A stretch of 64,000 nucleotides of DNA from Takakia lepidozioides. Lineage: Eukaryota; Streptophyta; Takakiopsida; Takakiales; Takakiaceae. The translations under genes and the position numbers were made by a program. Each line of letters starts with the position of its first letter. Position 1 is the first letter of the stretch. The DNA lies in assembly GCA_030704615.1 (NCBI GenBank), contig CM060731.1, positions 90,996,756-91,060,755 of the forward strand. Direction: 5' to 3'. Below, piece by piece: positions 11,137-22,902 of the stretch. Below the pieces are notes generated by a model that saw nothing but the letters and a program-made list of their open reading frames with translations, did not search any database and had not been told where the DNA came from.

Positions 11137-11481
11137 CTATGTAATCACATGCCCTAGGAACTCCACTTTTGTGACCCCGAATTTGCACTTTGAAGCTTTG
11201 GCATACAGCTTCCCTTCCCGCAATTTCTGGAACACCCTTTTGAGGTGCTCCAGGTGCTCCTCCTTTGTTTTCGAGTATACCAAGATGTCGTCGATGTACA
11301 CGATCACAAAGTCATCTAGCCACTCTTGGAAAAGGTTGTTCATCAGCGTGCTAAAGGTCGCGAGTGCGTTGGTGAGTCCAAAAGGCATCACCAAGAACTC
11401 ATACGAACCATATTTTGTTCTGCACGCGGTTTTCTCCTCATCTCCTTCCGCCACTCGGATTTGATGGTAGCCGGAGCGCAA
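11137..11481 (-). pseudogene. Reverse-transcriptase catalytic segment (YIDD)
   Basis: Contains [16 protein letters not shown], and the YIDDILVYS active-site motif followed by HLKRVFQKL and VEFLGHVIT. It lies in a different frame from the protease-RT frame upstream and stops at 11137 before the thumb, so the RT is split over three frames. Confidence 0.92.
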
Positions 11482-13052
11482 ATCGATCGGCTGAAATACT
11501 TTGCTCTTGCCAACCGATTGAAGAGGTCGTCGATTCTTGGCAAAGGGTACCGGTTCTTGATAGTCACCTTATTTAGAGCCTCGTAGTCGACACACATCCG
11601 CAACGTCCTATCCTTCTTGTCTGCGAATAGCACCGGGGCTCCGTAAGGTGACTTACTCGGCCGGATGTACCCATTTGACATTAAATCCTTGAGCTGAGTC
11701 TTTAGCTCGACCAACTCTCTGTGGCTCAACCGGTAGGGCGCCTTGGCAGGCGGCTCCGATCTCGGTATCACCTCAATCTTGTGGTCAACACCCCTTCGCG
11801 GTGGCAAGCCGCTTGGTAAATCCTCCGGCATCACATCCTGGTATTTCTCCAAAATCCCCTTGATCCAATCTGGGCTTGGCTCCCCATCGCCTTCTCCCTT
11901 CACTTGTCTTACATAAAGCAAAAATTGGGGCTCGTGTGACTCCTCCACGGCCCACTCCCTTGCTGACAGAAGGTTTATTCGCCCTCCCACGGGGTTGGGC
12001 GTTTCTGACATTCGTAAAACTTCGCCACCATTCCCACACGGTAGCGTGACTACTCTCTTGCGGCCATCTATGACCGCTCCGGATCTGCTCAAAAAGGTCA
12101 TCCCCAAAATGAGATCCACTCCATCGATCTCGCAAATGGTGAAGTTCTCACGTCCCTCCCAACTCCTGAGCTGAAGAGGAACATCGAACGCCAACCTTGT
12201 CGCCAATTGTGGTTCTCTTTTAGCAGAACGCACCTCAATAGAGGCCCCCACATCACTTGTCAGGAGTCCCAGCTTCCGTGCCGTTGCCGGTGTCATGAAG
12301 GAGTGCGACGCTCCTGTGTCCACCAACAACGACACGTTAGTTCCGGAGATTATCCCACTCACAAACATTAACTGACTCCCTTTACGCAAGGCGCCAGTTT
12401 CCTGATACAACTCACAAGAGTAGTTGCCTACCTTGCAAGTCTTGGCGACCACTGCCTCCACCAAACGGCTGATGGAAGCTTCGGACAACTCCGTGGTTGC
12501 CCGAGTCATGTTCAATTGTTGGGGATTCGTACACTTCTTGACCATGTGCCCGGGCTCCCCACAATTGAAGCACACTCCATCGAAGGTCGCCTTTTGTCCA
12601 CCATAAGGCGTCGCACCTGATTTTCCTTTCGGAGCACCGGGTGTCGTCTTGGCGTGTGAAGGCCCTCCCTTCGATTTCCACGTGCCATTATCGCCGCGTG
12701 GCCTATCCCACTTCTTTTCCGGTCGAAAGGAGTCACCCTCCCGCCGGGTCTTCTTGTGGTTCAGTTCCGTACGGCCTTGTCTTTCGCCCCTAGGGACATC
12801 CGAGAAACATTCAGCCCTCTCAATTGTCTCGTTCAAAGTCTTAGGTGGTTTCTCTTCCAACTTCCGTCTGGCCCATGGGGCCAGTCCCGCCACAAAGTTG
12901 AAGACCATTTCTGGTTCTGCCATGTCTGCGACTTCGAGCAACAGCACATTGAAAGCTTGAACATATCCCCGAATGTCATCCGTTTGCTTCAGATTCCTCA
13001 TCTTGTCCCGGGCGAGCCAGGACGCGTTGAGGGGCACAAACTGTCTCTTCAT
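11388..13052 (-). pseudogene. Gag C-terminus - protease - RT N-terminus of Ty3 polyprotein
   Basis: A 554-codon frame. Gag continues from residue 1. A CCHC zinc knuckle follows ([14 protein letters not shown], about residues 157-170), then a retropepsin-like protease with [12 protein letters not shown] (about residue 245) and the RT fingers ([59 protein letters not shown]). The frame is lost around 11490 just before SGYHQ, and the last residues are out-of-frame. The knuckle binds genomic RNA and the protease processes the polyprotein in virus-like particles. Confidence 0.92.
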
Positions 13053-13220
13053 CAGTTCCTTGAACCCACTCTAATTCAAGGTTTCCGGGTTTGGACCTCG
13101 GTCATGAAGGCGTTTATGCCACCATTGTTGAGCATAGCCCCTCAAATAGGTGGGTGCCACTTCCACCCGATCCTCGTCACTCAACTTGGCCGCCCGGAAG
13201 TACTGCTCTAGCTCCAAGAG

Positions 13221-13592
13221 TCAGGTGTTGAGTGCCTTCCAATTTCGGACGCCCTCGAAGGTGTCGGGTTCTTTAGGCTTCACCTTAAACTTTGCCTTAG
13301 TGGAAGTGGCATTAGCCGCCTTCAACACGTCTTTCAACGTCCCGCCAAACTGCGCCAACAACCCTTCCCAGAAGGCTGCTGGCATAGGAGACATCTGTTG
13401 GTCTGGCGGAGCCTCCAGGAAGTCCTCGGGCTCTGACTCCCCAGATTCCTCCCGTTCTTGAGCGGCCTCGTTTTCAAAAGCATGAATCGCCTCCTCAAAT
13501 TGCCGCTTCGGTGACACGTTGCCTCCATCGGGCTCACCAGGATCATCATCTTTCGGGCCGTTCCGCTTTCGCTTTGGCTTGCCCGACCCCAT
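13221..13592 (-). pseudogene. Gag N-terminal segment of Ty3 element
   Basis: Starts at ATG 13592 (MGSGKPKRKRNG). It has an acidic/Pro-rich leader and then the start of the retrotransposon gag domain, ending in a TGA at WKALNT-stop where the second copy at 48.2 kb has Trp. Downstream gag sequence is open to a TAG at 13071-13073, which the second copy also has. Confidence 0.85.
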
Positions 13593-13633
13593 GATGAGGC
13601 CAATCTCAAGGACGATTGCGTACTAAACTCTAA

Positions 13634-13645
13634 GCTCTGATACCA
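13634..13645 (-). other. Primer-binding site, initiator tRNA-Met
   Basis: On the minus strand TGGTATCAGAGC follows the 5' LTR after two bases. It is complementary to the 3' end of plant initiator tRNA-Met. Confidence 0.93.
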
Positions 13646-13647
13646 AG

Positions 13648-14368
13648 TGTCGCGCACCTCACTTCGGTAAGCTCCCCTTCAAGTCATAGTTACTCGCTTT
13701 GATGCGCCCGCCTAACTCCCAACCTGGCCGCCTGGCCAACTCGGAGCTTCGGCTGCTCACCGGGACATAACGGTCCCCCTTTTTCCCCTAACAGACCCTC
13801 CACCAATTTGGGCCTAGTGGAAATTCCATTTGGTAAATGGCAGTCCGGAATAGCTCCCCACTCCTTGGTCACTTTCCGGCTCGCTCGCTTACTCACTAGT
13901 TTTTAGTCACCAACGGGCTTGCACCGTTCTCGGGGTTACTACTCCCTATATATACTTTTGTGACTGTCCGTGGGGGTTCCACAAAGAACCATGCCATTTT
14001 ATGGCGAACCACCACGAAGACCCTCGATTCCCGGTGATGAGTCGCGGTGAGTCTTGGCCCACCCACCACGGCCCCATTGGACCGTGGTGAGTCCCAAGAC
14101 TCCCCACGACTCCCACCACAAGGTCTCCGCCCCATGGTGAGTCCTATGCCACCCCCACCAAGTCCCACTAAGCTACCACCACCCCTTGTGGAGCCACCCT
14201 CACTGCAATCCGGTGTGCGGGGCTCCACCTAGAGTGCCTCCGCCTCCTTGAGTGCCTTGGGCACTCAAGGGTGCTTCAGCCCCCCGTACCTATTGCTCCA
14301 CCGCCCCCACCACAGGGGCAGCCCTTCTGCATCCCGACCCCCTGCCCTCAAGGCAAAGGGCCGCGACA
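13648..14368 (-). repeat. LTR (5' LTR of the minus-strand element)
   Basis: Begins TGTCGCGCACC and ends GCCGCGACA. It pairs with 7417-8140. A minus-strand TATATA element lies near 13948-13956. The matching CGACG follows at 14369-14373. Confidence 0.95.
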
Positions 14369-14487
14369 CGACGCCTCTGCGACGCCCGGGCGTCGCAATT
14401 TGGGGCTTGTACCCCGCCCCAAAAGGGGGCTTTAGCGACGCCGCGGCGTCGTAGAGGCGTCACTAACCCCCCCTTTTTCCTGTAGTG
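14369..14487 (-). mobile_element. CACTA-like transposon terminus with palindromes, split by the Ty3 insertion
   Basis: On the minus strand the end reads CACTACAGGAAAAAGGGGG, a typical plant CACTA-type terminus. Internal to it are perfect palindromes at 14379-14396 (GCGACGCCC/GGGCGTCGC) and 14437-14450 (GACGCCG/CGGCGTC), plus an inverted pair CGACGCCTCT / AGAGGCGTC. The interrupted remainder is at about 7320-7416. The other terminus was not found, so length and class (autonomous or MITE) are unknown. Confidence 0.6.
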
Positions 14488-17194
14488 CTACCTAGCATTG
14501 GATCAGTTATGCTTAATATCTATTTTGATCTAATGAGTGAGGGGTGGAAAGCTTGGGTGCTTTTGGGTGCAGCTCTTTCCAGAGCTTCTAATCGCAGGAG
14601 GTTGCAGCTTCTCCAAACATTTGATCTCACCTGGGCCAAGGGCGGTGTCCTCTGCTCCCATTTATCCATCTCGTCAATACAGTGGAATGACTCGCTCCCT
14701 GCCTATTGGAGGCTCTCTGTGGAGCGTGAAGATGGGGACGTCAACTGGCGGCACCGACGTGCTCTTCACTCCAAGCTCAAAACTAAGCTCAATTTCTAAT
14801 AGCTCATGTTCACTCTCAGTTCAGTCACTTCTTGGCTCTTATTCGAGACTCAGTTCCTCGTTTCGGCTTGCTCATCTACTGGCTAGCTTCGCTTGAACAC
14901 TATCTTCTCTTTTATCTTACCCCCATCCGACACCTTCTATCTAGGTGGTATCCCCACTGTAAGCCCTCACGGCCTAGCATGGTTATTTTTTCCATGCCTC
15001 TTAGTATATTCTCAGGGCTTCCTCCCTTGTTAAAAAAGAAAAAGAAAAAAAGAAAAAAAGAGTATTGCTATTCCATAAGAAAAAGGTGATTAACTAGTAG
15101 CACTCATAGAGTGAGGATGACGACGAAGATGGTTGCTGCTGTCGAGAGGAGTATGTAGCCGCTATCGAGGGGCTGAATATCCGACACACGCCCTATGTAC
15201 CCCAATTCATTTGGCCGGTTTGGGAAGGTCAGGCAACCCATGTGGGAAGAGCCAATCTGTGGGACAGCGGGAGGCTTGGAGAGGAGGGAAGTGGGTCGAA
15301 TGGATGTAGACACTTGTACGCCTAGGCTAGTGTAGAAGTAGGAGGTGGGCCCTCCTTCTAGTTCTAGAGAATTCCAGAAGCGGGAGGAGTCGGTTGGGGC
15401 AAGGCGGTGGGCCTCTTCTAGAAGGCTCCACCACCGCCTGTATATATAGAGGGTAAGGGGTGTAAATTTTACAATTCTGCCCCCCTGTGGTGGGATCTGT
15501 AAGCAGGGCCCCCTTAGAAAATAAAAATTTGGAACCTAAACCTCTACTGTAGCACCCAACTTCCCCGCTTGTCAGGAGGTGGGCCACAATGTGGGGGAAT
15601 ATGGAGAGAGTAGCACCCGCCATGCGGCTGTCTCGAGCAGCGCACCGGCCAGCTCAGATCCAGTCCGATAATTTACATGGAAGTATCTTCTACTGATGAG
15701 ATTCATCTGATGGGTTAGCTCAACAGTGTCAGAGTTCGAGGTGATGAGCAATGAGCACTCTTGTGAGTGGATCCGTTGGTTAGGGTTGTGACAGCATCAT
15801 GTCTGGAGGGTAGCGGCCCCCAAGAGAAGGGTTAAGCAGAAAGCACCCAGAATACCCAAATCAAAAACTGCATCGATGGACGCCCGCGGTGCCAGATTGC
15901 ATCTACTTTCTGACAGTCACCGTAATGCCAGACAAGAGCCGTAATGAAAAGTGAGAGATTCAGTGCCTATCTGCAGCTTTCGGATCGCAACACCTCAGGG
16001 CAAGTGCTTTCTCTTCATTTTCTCTCTCTCCAACTAAACCACATATGGAAAGGACAGGCTGCACAGAAAAATAGGTTCAAGTGAGGTTTCTCAATGAGCA
16101 TAATTGGGCACAAGATGACCAAATCGCCTGAAGACTCCAATCCCTCTGCACTTGGGGCAGGTACTATGCCAGTACTACATTCCAACTTCAATGTACAACA
16201 GGGCGGCACTCTTGTAATGGACAAATGGTGTCGGAATCCAAGTGAGATCAATTATTTTAATGTCCCCTTGGCTGGCAGTGAGTGAAGACCTGGCTTCAAG
16301 TATAACCACAGCAATATAGTGACTGCCAACAAATCACATATTCAATACAGAGGGAGAACCCTCCATGCATCACTTGCTTGGAACACACCACCAGTATGCT
16401 GCAAACAATCAAACATTCAAACATTAGTGACCACAAGCTAGAGTCTTGGCCTGTACAGAACACTTGCTTGAAGGGCTTGATAAAACTACTTATCCTCCTT
16501 GCCCCTCATCCCTTTCTTAGCAGCATATCTGCACGAGGCTTTGTTGCCCCTTATACAATCCCTTGACCAACAGTAATTTTGGGCAGCTCATGCAGGTCCC
16601 CTCTCTTTGTTTCATGCTTTCTCTCGTTTGAGCTTCCTCTGGACTTTATTAAGTATCATATCATTTCTCTATCCCAACCATGAACCCATGGGCCCAGAAC
16701 TCCGACAATTTGCTAACACAACCATAAGAAGCTAATTTGTGGAATAGAGATGGTCATCTAAGTTAGGAATCATCCATGCAATCCATATGAAAGTTTTCAG
16801 ACAGGAAAACAATTCCATCAGTGCAGGTATGAGTTGCAACTAACCAGCATCAGTTGCAAGGGTTTGAGACTGTGACAGAAATTGCAGTCTTTTGGAAGAA
16901 AAAACCTCCTGTCTCCTCCTCAACCTCTGTGGCTCTTGATTTTGTAGCTCCATCCTTGTACTCGAAGCTACTAAGTCTACCTACGTACACAAGAACCTGG
17001 AGGGTTTTGAGAAGATGTATTTTTTGCTGCTGTTTAATTGTGTTAACTGCCTATCAAGATGAAAATTTCTAAACAAATGAAGGGGCTCATCACAGCCAGG
17101 CTCATGTACAATTAGGAACTCAAAAAATGGCAAGTACCATAGGGGTGGTGTGGGAACCCAAACATCTCTAAGCAAAATTGGGTTGGCGAATCAA
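14488..17194. other. Non-coding stretch downstream of PIN
   Basis: No supported gene. A-rich tract at 15035-15062. The piece at about 15340-15620 (TATATATAGAGGG, then CAATTCTGCCCC and GTGGTGGGATCTG) is reminiscent of an LTR but has no partner. 16000-17194 is ordinary AT-moderate DNA and would include the PIN 3' UTR. Confidence 0.4.
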
Positions 17195-20100
17195 TCATAG
17201 GCCCAGTAATATGTAGTAAAGGAGTGAAATTGGTAGCGAAACCAGCATCCCAAATATGACCCTGTCAATCAACCATGACAGCACAGTCAGTGTCCAATCT
17301 CATTAGGGGTTTCTGCCTAGTTTTTCCGTTAACGACCTGCCGCCACTCTCCCTCCCTGTTTCACTGTGCATCTTATGTTAGCTCTCCATTCGTCATTTCA
17401 CCAGTCCTTCCACCTTTGGAGTAAGAAAGCAAACATCCTCTCTTTCATCTCGCACCCCCTCGCTGTCCATCCCCACCTGCCCTTGTCGTCCCAACTCCTA
17501 CCCATTACCAAAGCAGAGACAAGGTACATACGCTGTGCTGAGGACGTCAGGGTGCACATTATACTCCTTTGCAAACACGAAGGGGACAATGCCTTGAGGT
17601 AATGCAGCCTGTTCCAAAAACACGGAGTCAGCTTCTGAAACAGAGTTTTAGCCAGCATATTCACCCTGATGACTACCCCTGCATTTTTATGGTGATGAAA
17701 TCAGATGCCTTGGAGGCGGACAGACAAAATATGAGAGGAGCTGGAAAATAAGAGACAGTCAATTGATGGGGCGGGGCGATGGAGTTTTAAAGTACTCTAC
17801 CTGCACGATGGACACATGTAGATAGATACCACGAAGGCCCACTAAATATGAAGCTGCCGCAAATACAGCTGGGCCGGTAAGGAAGCGCAGCACCATGCCA
17901 AATATGGCTAGGGACGTCCCACACACAATAATTCGTTCTTGTAATCCCATAAAGAGGCCTGTCATTCAGTACAGCAAGAGATGATCATCAAAAATTCCGG
18001 AAGCTCCCAATTGAGGACTGTATGCAACTAGCTGAGATTCCTGATACAACAAGTAGCAACATAACCCACGGAACTCAACCGACTCTCTGCACTCAAAAGT
18101 GCCCTCTCAAAGTACACCCCATTTTTTCTTCACATTACAGCAAGTGAGGACCCCTTCAAATTTGGAAGGGAGAGACTTGTATTCTTCAACCTGAGTGGAC
18201 TGGTAAATCGAGGAGGAAGGTACAGAAGCATACCAAGACTAAACATGGCCATCCCAAGACCAGCATCTGATAGGATGTGCACTGAGTTATGTAGTATCAG
18301 CGGCATTCCAAAATGCCATCTGCATATCAATCAAGTGAGCTATGCATCAGAAAAGGGAAGATTGTCATGTACTCAAAAGCTCAAGTTGTCATGGTGACGC
18401 GAGGGAAAGACAAGAAGCAAATCAATTTCGTCTGCCAAGACTAGAATCACAGCAGGATGTCATCCTCCTCCTTTGGTATCCAACGCTTGAGTTGGCTTTC
18501 CATTCAAGAACCATTGATCATCCCCCCATCTTCAAATCACTTTTGCTCTGAATGACTGCAGAAGAACAACACTTCAAACAGATGACAGGAGCTAGATTTT
18601 TGGAATGCACACCACAAAGGATTGGACATGAATATGTACCGGTAAGAAATGAGAGACCAGACTAGCCCAATCAGGCTGGAATATGTATTGGGATTGCGGA
18701 GGAGCTTCCTAAATGTCATGACACAAATGAGCTTGACCATCACACTGGAAGGGGGCATGCTTCTCTTGGTTCCATCTTCTGCTAATTTGGGTGTCAATTC
18801 AGCTGTTGATGTTGAACCAAACTTGGAATTTAGACTTGGACCATCTTTGTCTCCTGTATCATCCCCTTTGAAATTTCCTCTATTTCCAAAACTGAAGTCT
18901 TCCCGGACATACTCCTCAAATGTCTGTTGCCTTGGGTCAGGTGGAACTGTCACAACTTACATCCAGTCAGCTCCAGCTGGGAAAAGCAATAAGTCATCAG
19001 CATGTACGTGCTCTGAGCTTCCAAGGTGAGGAGAATAACATGTAAACATGAGGAGATGGAGGAAAAGCTTAAAGGTTAGGAAGAGGACCCACAAAATTTG
19101 ATCGAACAGAAGACACACACATGGAAGGTGCTGTGAAGAACATATATGCATCAATACATGATAATGAGTGGAGGTAATTCACCTATTTAAAACTCACATA
19201 CACAGACTGGTCAATCATACTCGGATGGAATATGGCCAAGAGCCCTGTGGCATCTAGAGTATACCTTCAGCCCCAAAGCAGGACAAAGAAGGAAGAAGAG
19301 TGAAGTACCTCCATTGGGAGGTGGTTCAGATAGAGGATTATCAAGCATCCGAACTTCTTTTGGGTCGTAGTCGCGCCGCAAGCTATCACCCCCAAATTCA
19401 TGTCCACCAAATACATGCAGCCCTCCATCAGAAACTGGAGAGGTGTTTGCACTCCAGACAAACATGTGAAGCTCCTTAGCATCATCCTCCGTTTTGGGGG
19501 ATGCCCTTGGGTCCATAATCTTCTTTGTAATTTGAGATGCCTTAGGGGAATAGACTGGAGGTCCATTATTACCGTTGTTACCTGGATACAGAGTCCGGCC
19601 ACTCACACTCATACCAGGAACCCCATGCGATCCTGGTCTGTGCCCCACATCAAAGCCACCTCCCGAACCACCATGGTTACCTCTAGGCCCAAACATGTGC
19701 GCTCCAGTTCCTGCGTGATACATGGGTAGTGCATAGCGAGGAGAGTTCATGTTCACACCTTTAGGATAAGCGTGAAGATCTTTTGAGTTCTCCTCGGTGA
19801 AATTGGAGGTTCGAGGAGTTGGACCTCTGGAGGAATGGAGAGAGTAGACATCTGAAGAAGTGAAGTTCGACTGCCGAGGGCTTCTAGCACCCGACATCAT
19901 GGAGTAGAATTCGTTGTGATTGAAGCTGGAATCCCGCGGAGTCAGATTTACTGAGGAATGGAGGGAGTAAATCTCAGCACCTGTCAAATTCGAAGGGCGC
20001 GGTGTCAGAGCTTTCGAGGAGGGCATGGACGTCAATCCCAGTGACCGTCCAGAACCAATGGTAGAGTTCATTCCCTGGGAATGAGTAGACACCGATCTTC

Positions 20101-20719
20101 GCACTTTCACATGAAGTTTGCCATCGTCTCCAATCTCAGCTTCTGTTTGCACCGGTTCCCGACCATCAAGGGACATGACGTCTGAGTCCACCTTGAACGA
20201 AACAATGGAAGCTGCGGTCTCTGGAAACTGTTCCATGATTAGAATCCGCGCAGCACGATATTCGTACATGACCAGCAAAAGCGTGTACCATATGATGCAT
20301 TGCAGAACTACGGCTTGGACTGTGAGATCCCCAGGACCTGCTCCATACATAGCAGCAAGAAGCGGAGTCCCCATGACCAAAGTATTGGGAAGAGTGGTCA
20401 GCATGAAGATAGTGATCATCCACTCCAAACTGCCCCTACGCGAGTATCTCGCCCACAGACCTAGCACAATCAGTATTGCGACTTTGGATACAGCATCCGC
20501 AGCAATGAATCTGAAGTTCATGGCGTAGGGATTATTGCCCGAAATGAACTGAAAGGACAGTAAAGGGACAGCAAAGATAGAGACAAATCTGTTGATACCC
20601 CCACACTGTTGAGGTGTTAAGATGTTCCACCATTTCACAGACCCGTAGGCCAAGATCATCGCCACATAAAGAGGCACCACGGCACTCAGGACATTATACA
20701 GGTCCTTTCCAGAAATCAT
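17195..20719 (-). CDS. PIN: PIN-type auxin efflux carrier, long-loop, six exons
   Basis: Exports auxin (IAA) across the plasma membrane. Exons read from the sequence: 20719-19309, 18955-18640 (acceptor could instead be at 18946), 18319-18234, 17958-17801, 17608-17532 and 17261-17195. All have GT-AG borders and matching phases, giving about 704 codons from [18 protein letters not shown] to YYILLGL-stop. The last four exon lengths (86, 158, 77, 67 bp) equal those of canonical plant PIN genes. The N-terminal half has five hydrophobic segments (about residues 7-155). A central hydrophilic loop follows, with [12 protein letters not shown] and four TPRxS-type phosphosites (TPRPSN, TPRDSS, SPRQSN, TPRTSN). 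The C-terminal membrane half includes the NPNTY motif. Family knowledge: long-loop PINs are plasma-membrane located and the TPRxS serines are AGC-kinase targets. No break was seen; this looks functional. Confidence 0.95.
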
Positions 20720-22486
20720 GTTGTAGCTCTTGTCGCCAGAGCATTCAAGTCGTTCCGCTCAGGCTTGTGCTCTCCAAATTGGTACAACGTCAAACCATAA
20801 ACTTTGGGGAAGAGGCTTATAGTTTCCTACTGGAATGGCTCTGCAGCTACAAAAATGACACTGTTTCCTCCAGATCAGAACCGCAAGTGCACAACAAAAT
20901 TAAAAAAATTCAAGTCGATTGTGCCACCCACTCGTCCTGAAGAAGCTTGGTCATGTTCTTGAGATAATCTTTATCGTCAAATGCTCACCTTGGCTTCCCA
21001 TACCGCAGCTCCACCATCGCCATCCTGCTCACCAGAATTCATCTCCTTCTCTGACCGAGGGCCAGCGTCGTCACATCTAGGTCCAAGGTAGTTCGAGCCT
21101 ATTTATTTCACTTGGAGGCGTGGCAGCGGCAATCGGACCTCGTGGTTTCCCTCAAGACCACCTATCTACTCTATCCTCGTTTGAAACATCACCATTGTCA
21201 CTACGTCTTATTCTTCAATAATGCTCTCTCTCTCTCTCTCTCTCACTCCCTCCGTTCCTCTCTCTCGGGTTTCTCTTCAACCAGCATTTGCCATTTTTTT
21301 TAGATAGTTTGATACATCCTGAATCATCCCAAGGTCGCTTCCGAAAATCACAGGCCTCTGATAGTGATAGTCGCCGTCCATCTTTGGATATTTTCCATAG
21401 CCCGCAACTCTGATCACCTGTCCCCCGTCTAACCGAGGAGTTGCAATCCCGTCCTTTGAGATTGACGTCCTTCACTCTCTCCTAAGCACCTGTAAGTCTC
21501 CTGCCGACTCCTCTGATCTTCAAGCAACCAAGGAGAGAATGAAGACTATGAACCAATTGAGGTCGTCTGCACTCGAAGATCTTAGAAAAACTCATATCCT
21601 ACGACGCTACATGCAGATACACTGAGAGAGTGAGGCGCAAAAGCACAGACACTTCACACATGAGGTCGAAAACGCTATCACAAATCAATGCTGCAGTCGT
21701 GCATCCTTTACTACCATCGACGACAAGGTAAACGTATCAAGGATGGTCCCGCCTCCTCCTGTTAGTCCCAGCAACAACGGAGCATAATCACCGGAACCAA
21801 CTCCCATTCCTAGCTATCATACAAAGTGAAACCTCCTTACGAGTTGAGAAGGATAGCCAACGCACTGGCTTCTGCTCCTACATTCTCCCCCTCAACCAAA
21901 CTCACAGTTGTCGACACAAACTGTATCACAAACTTCCAGCGCGAATGGCTAAATCTCTACAGCTAGCAAACAGCCAAGTTGGAACAAGAATGCCGCTGCT
22001 CGGGGAATGCTTCCTCCATTCCTGCCCTACCAAAACCCTCTTTCCGCCACTAATCCAAGCCTATCGCACTCTCTTTCGCCCTTGCGAGCCTTTGGACAAG
22101 CTAGCGCCACAGGCAGGCACTGTAGGGAGGCGCAGGAAGAGAGGTCGGGTGCGAGCATACGGCCCCAGCTATGATGAGGGGCGGAGGGAGACGGTGTCAG
22201 ACCTGTCCTCGCGCTTTGCCTGCCCTTCCCCCATCACGTATTACCCGCCGGCTAACCGGGGGGTAAGAACTAAGAACAGGGGGGTCGGGTGCTTCGCCCG
22301 CGTTACGTTTGTCACTTTCACACCGTGTAACACGATCTCCCCCCCCCCCCCGGGGCCCCACGAGGATTTTCAAGCCCATGCTGCCAACATTTTCATGTCA
22401 CTTTTACATGTATTTCTTTTTTTGATTAGTGGGGACAGAGGCCCTTCAAATGGGGAGTGGCGGTCGGGCAAAGTGGCTCTTTGTTA
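20720..22486. other. PIN upstream region, no gene
   Basis: Non-coding DNA that should hold the PIN promoter and 5' UTR. A (CT)n tract lies at 21224-21244 and C-rich tracts near 22340. No clear TATA box could be assigned. Frames here lack domains and conserved features. Confidence 0.5.
21224..21244. repeat. (CT)n microsatellite
   Basis: About ten CT units upstream of PIN. Pyrimidine tracts of this kind are common in plant 5' regions. Confidence 0.9.
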
Positions 22487-22902
22487 GAGCATCCCCACCC
22501 TACACTGAACGGAATAGGACGGTATACAGTTTAGAAGTGGGCTGGAAACCGTCCACACCCTTGCCAATGAACGCTATATCCCATACAGGGCGGGCACTGA
22601 ATGTCTCTCCGCGCCCTGAACGAGAGCGCAATGTTCAGGGCCCTGAACCTGCCCCTGAAAACAGGTTAACGTGAACACGCCCATGTCGTGTCAGCAGCTT
22701 GGCAACGACCACGCCTCCCCTGGCAATGGGAACGCCATAGGGAAATGGGGAGCCGACCTTCGCGGGGGATAGCGTGGGCAATTCAGTGGGGAGGGTGTGC
22801 GCGAGTCGGGGCTGCCCCGCCAAAGAACCTGGTAGGGCCAGTATTGATCACGCTATCTTTGGCGTTATAGGGAGTCTTTCGGGCTCAAGGGTGGGGATGC
22901 TC
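22487..22902 (+). mobile_element. Tourist/PIF-like MITE, copy 1
   Basis: Ends GAGCATCCCCACCCT ... AGGGTGGGGATGCTC form perfect 15-bp terminal inverted repeats. TTA precedes the left end and GTA follows the right end, compatible with a 3-bp TTA target duplication with one change. Length is about 416 bp with no coding capacity. A second, inverted, copy lies at about 32530-32941. Non-autonomous; mobilised by a PIF/Harbinger transposase elsewhere (family knowledge). Confidence 0.85.

Larger units (their letters stand above)
7417..14368 (-). mobile_element. Full-length Ty3/gypsy chromovirus LTR retrotransposon
   Basis: Two about 720-bp LTRs (TG...CA ends) flank gag-protease-RT-RNase H-integrase-chromodomain coding DNA on the minus strand. 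The target-site duplication CGACG is present at 7412-7416 and 14369-14373. The primer-binding site matches initiator tRNA-Met. The domain order PR-RT-RH-INT with a C-terminal chromodomain defines Ty3/gypsy chromoviruses. Coding capacity is lost: there is a TGA in gag near 13221, a TAG at 13071-13073, frameshifts in RT (about 11480 and 11130) and a 19-bp tandem duplication at 9264-9301. The element is therefore non-autonomous now. LTRs are very similar but carry several differences. Confidence 0.95.

Noticed and set aside
15340-15620. Solo LTR of a copia-type element
   Set aside because: Some LTR-like wording (TATA-like string, GTGGTGGGATC), but no TG...CA borders, target duplication or second copy in the window.
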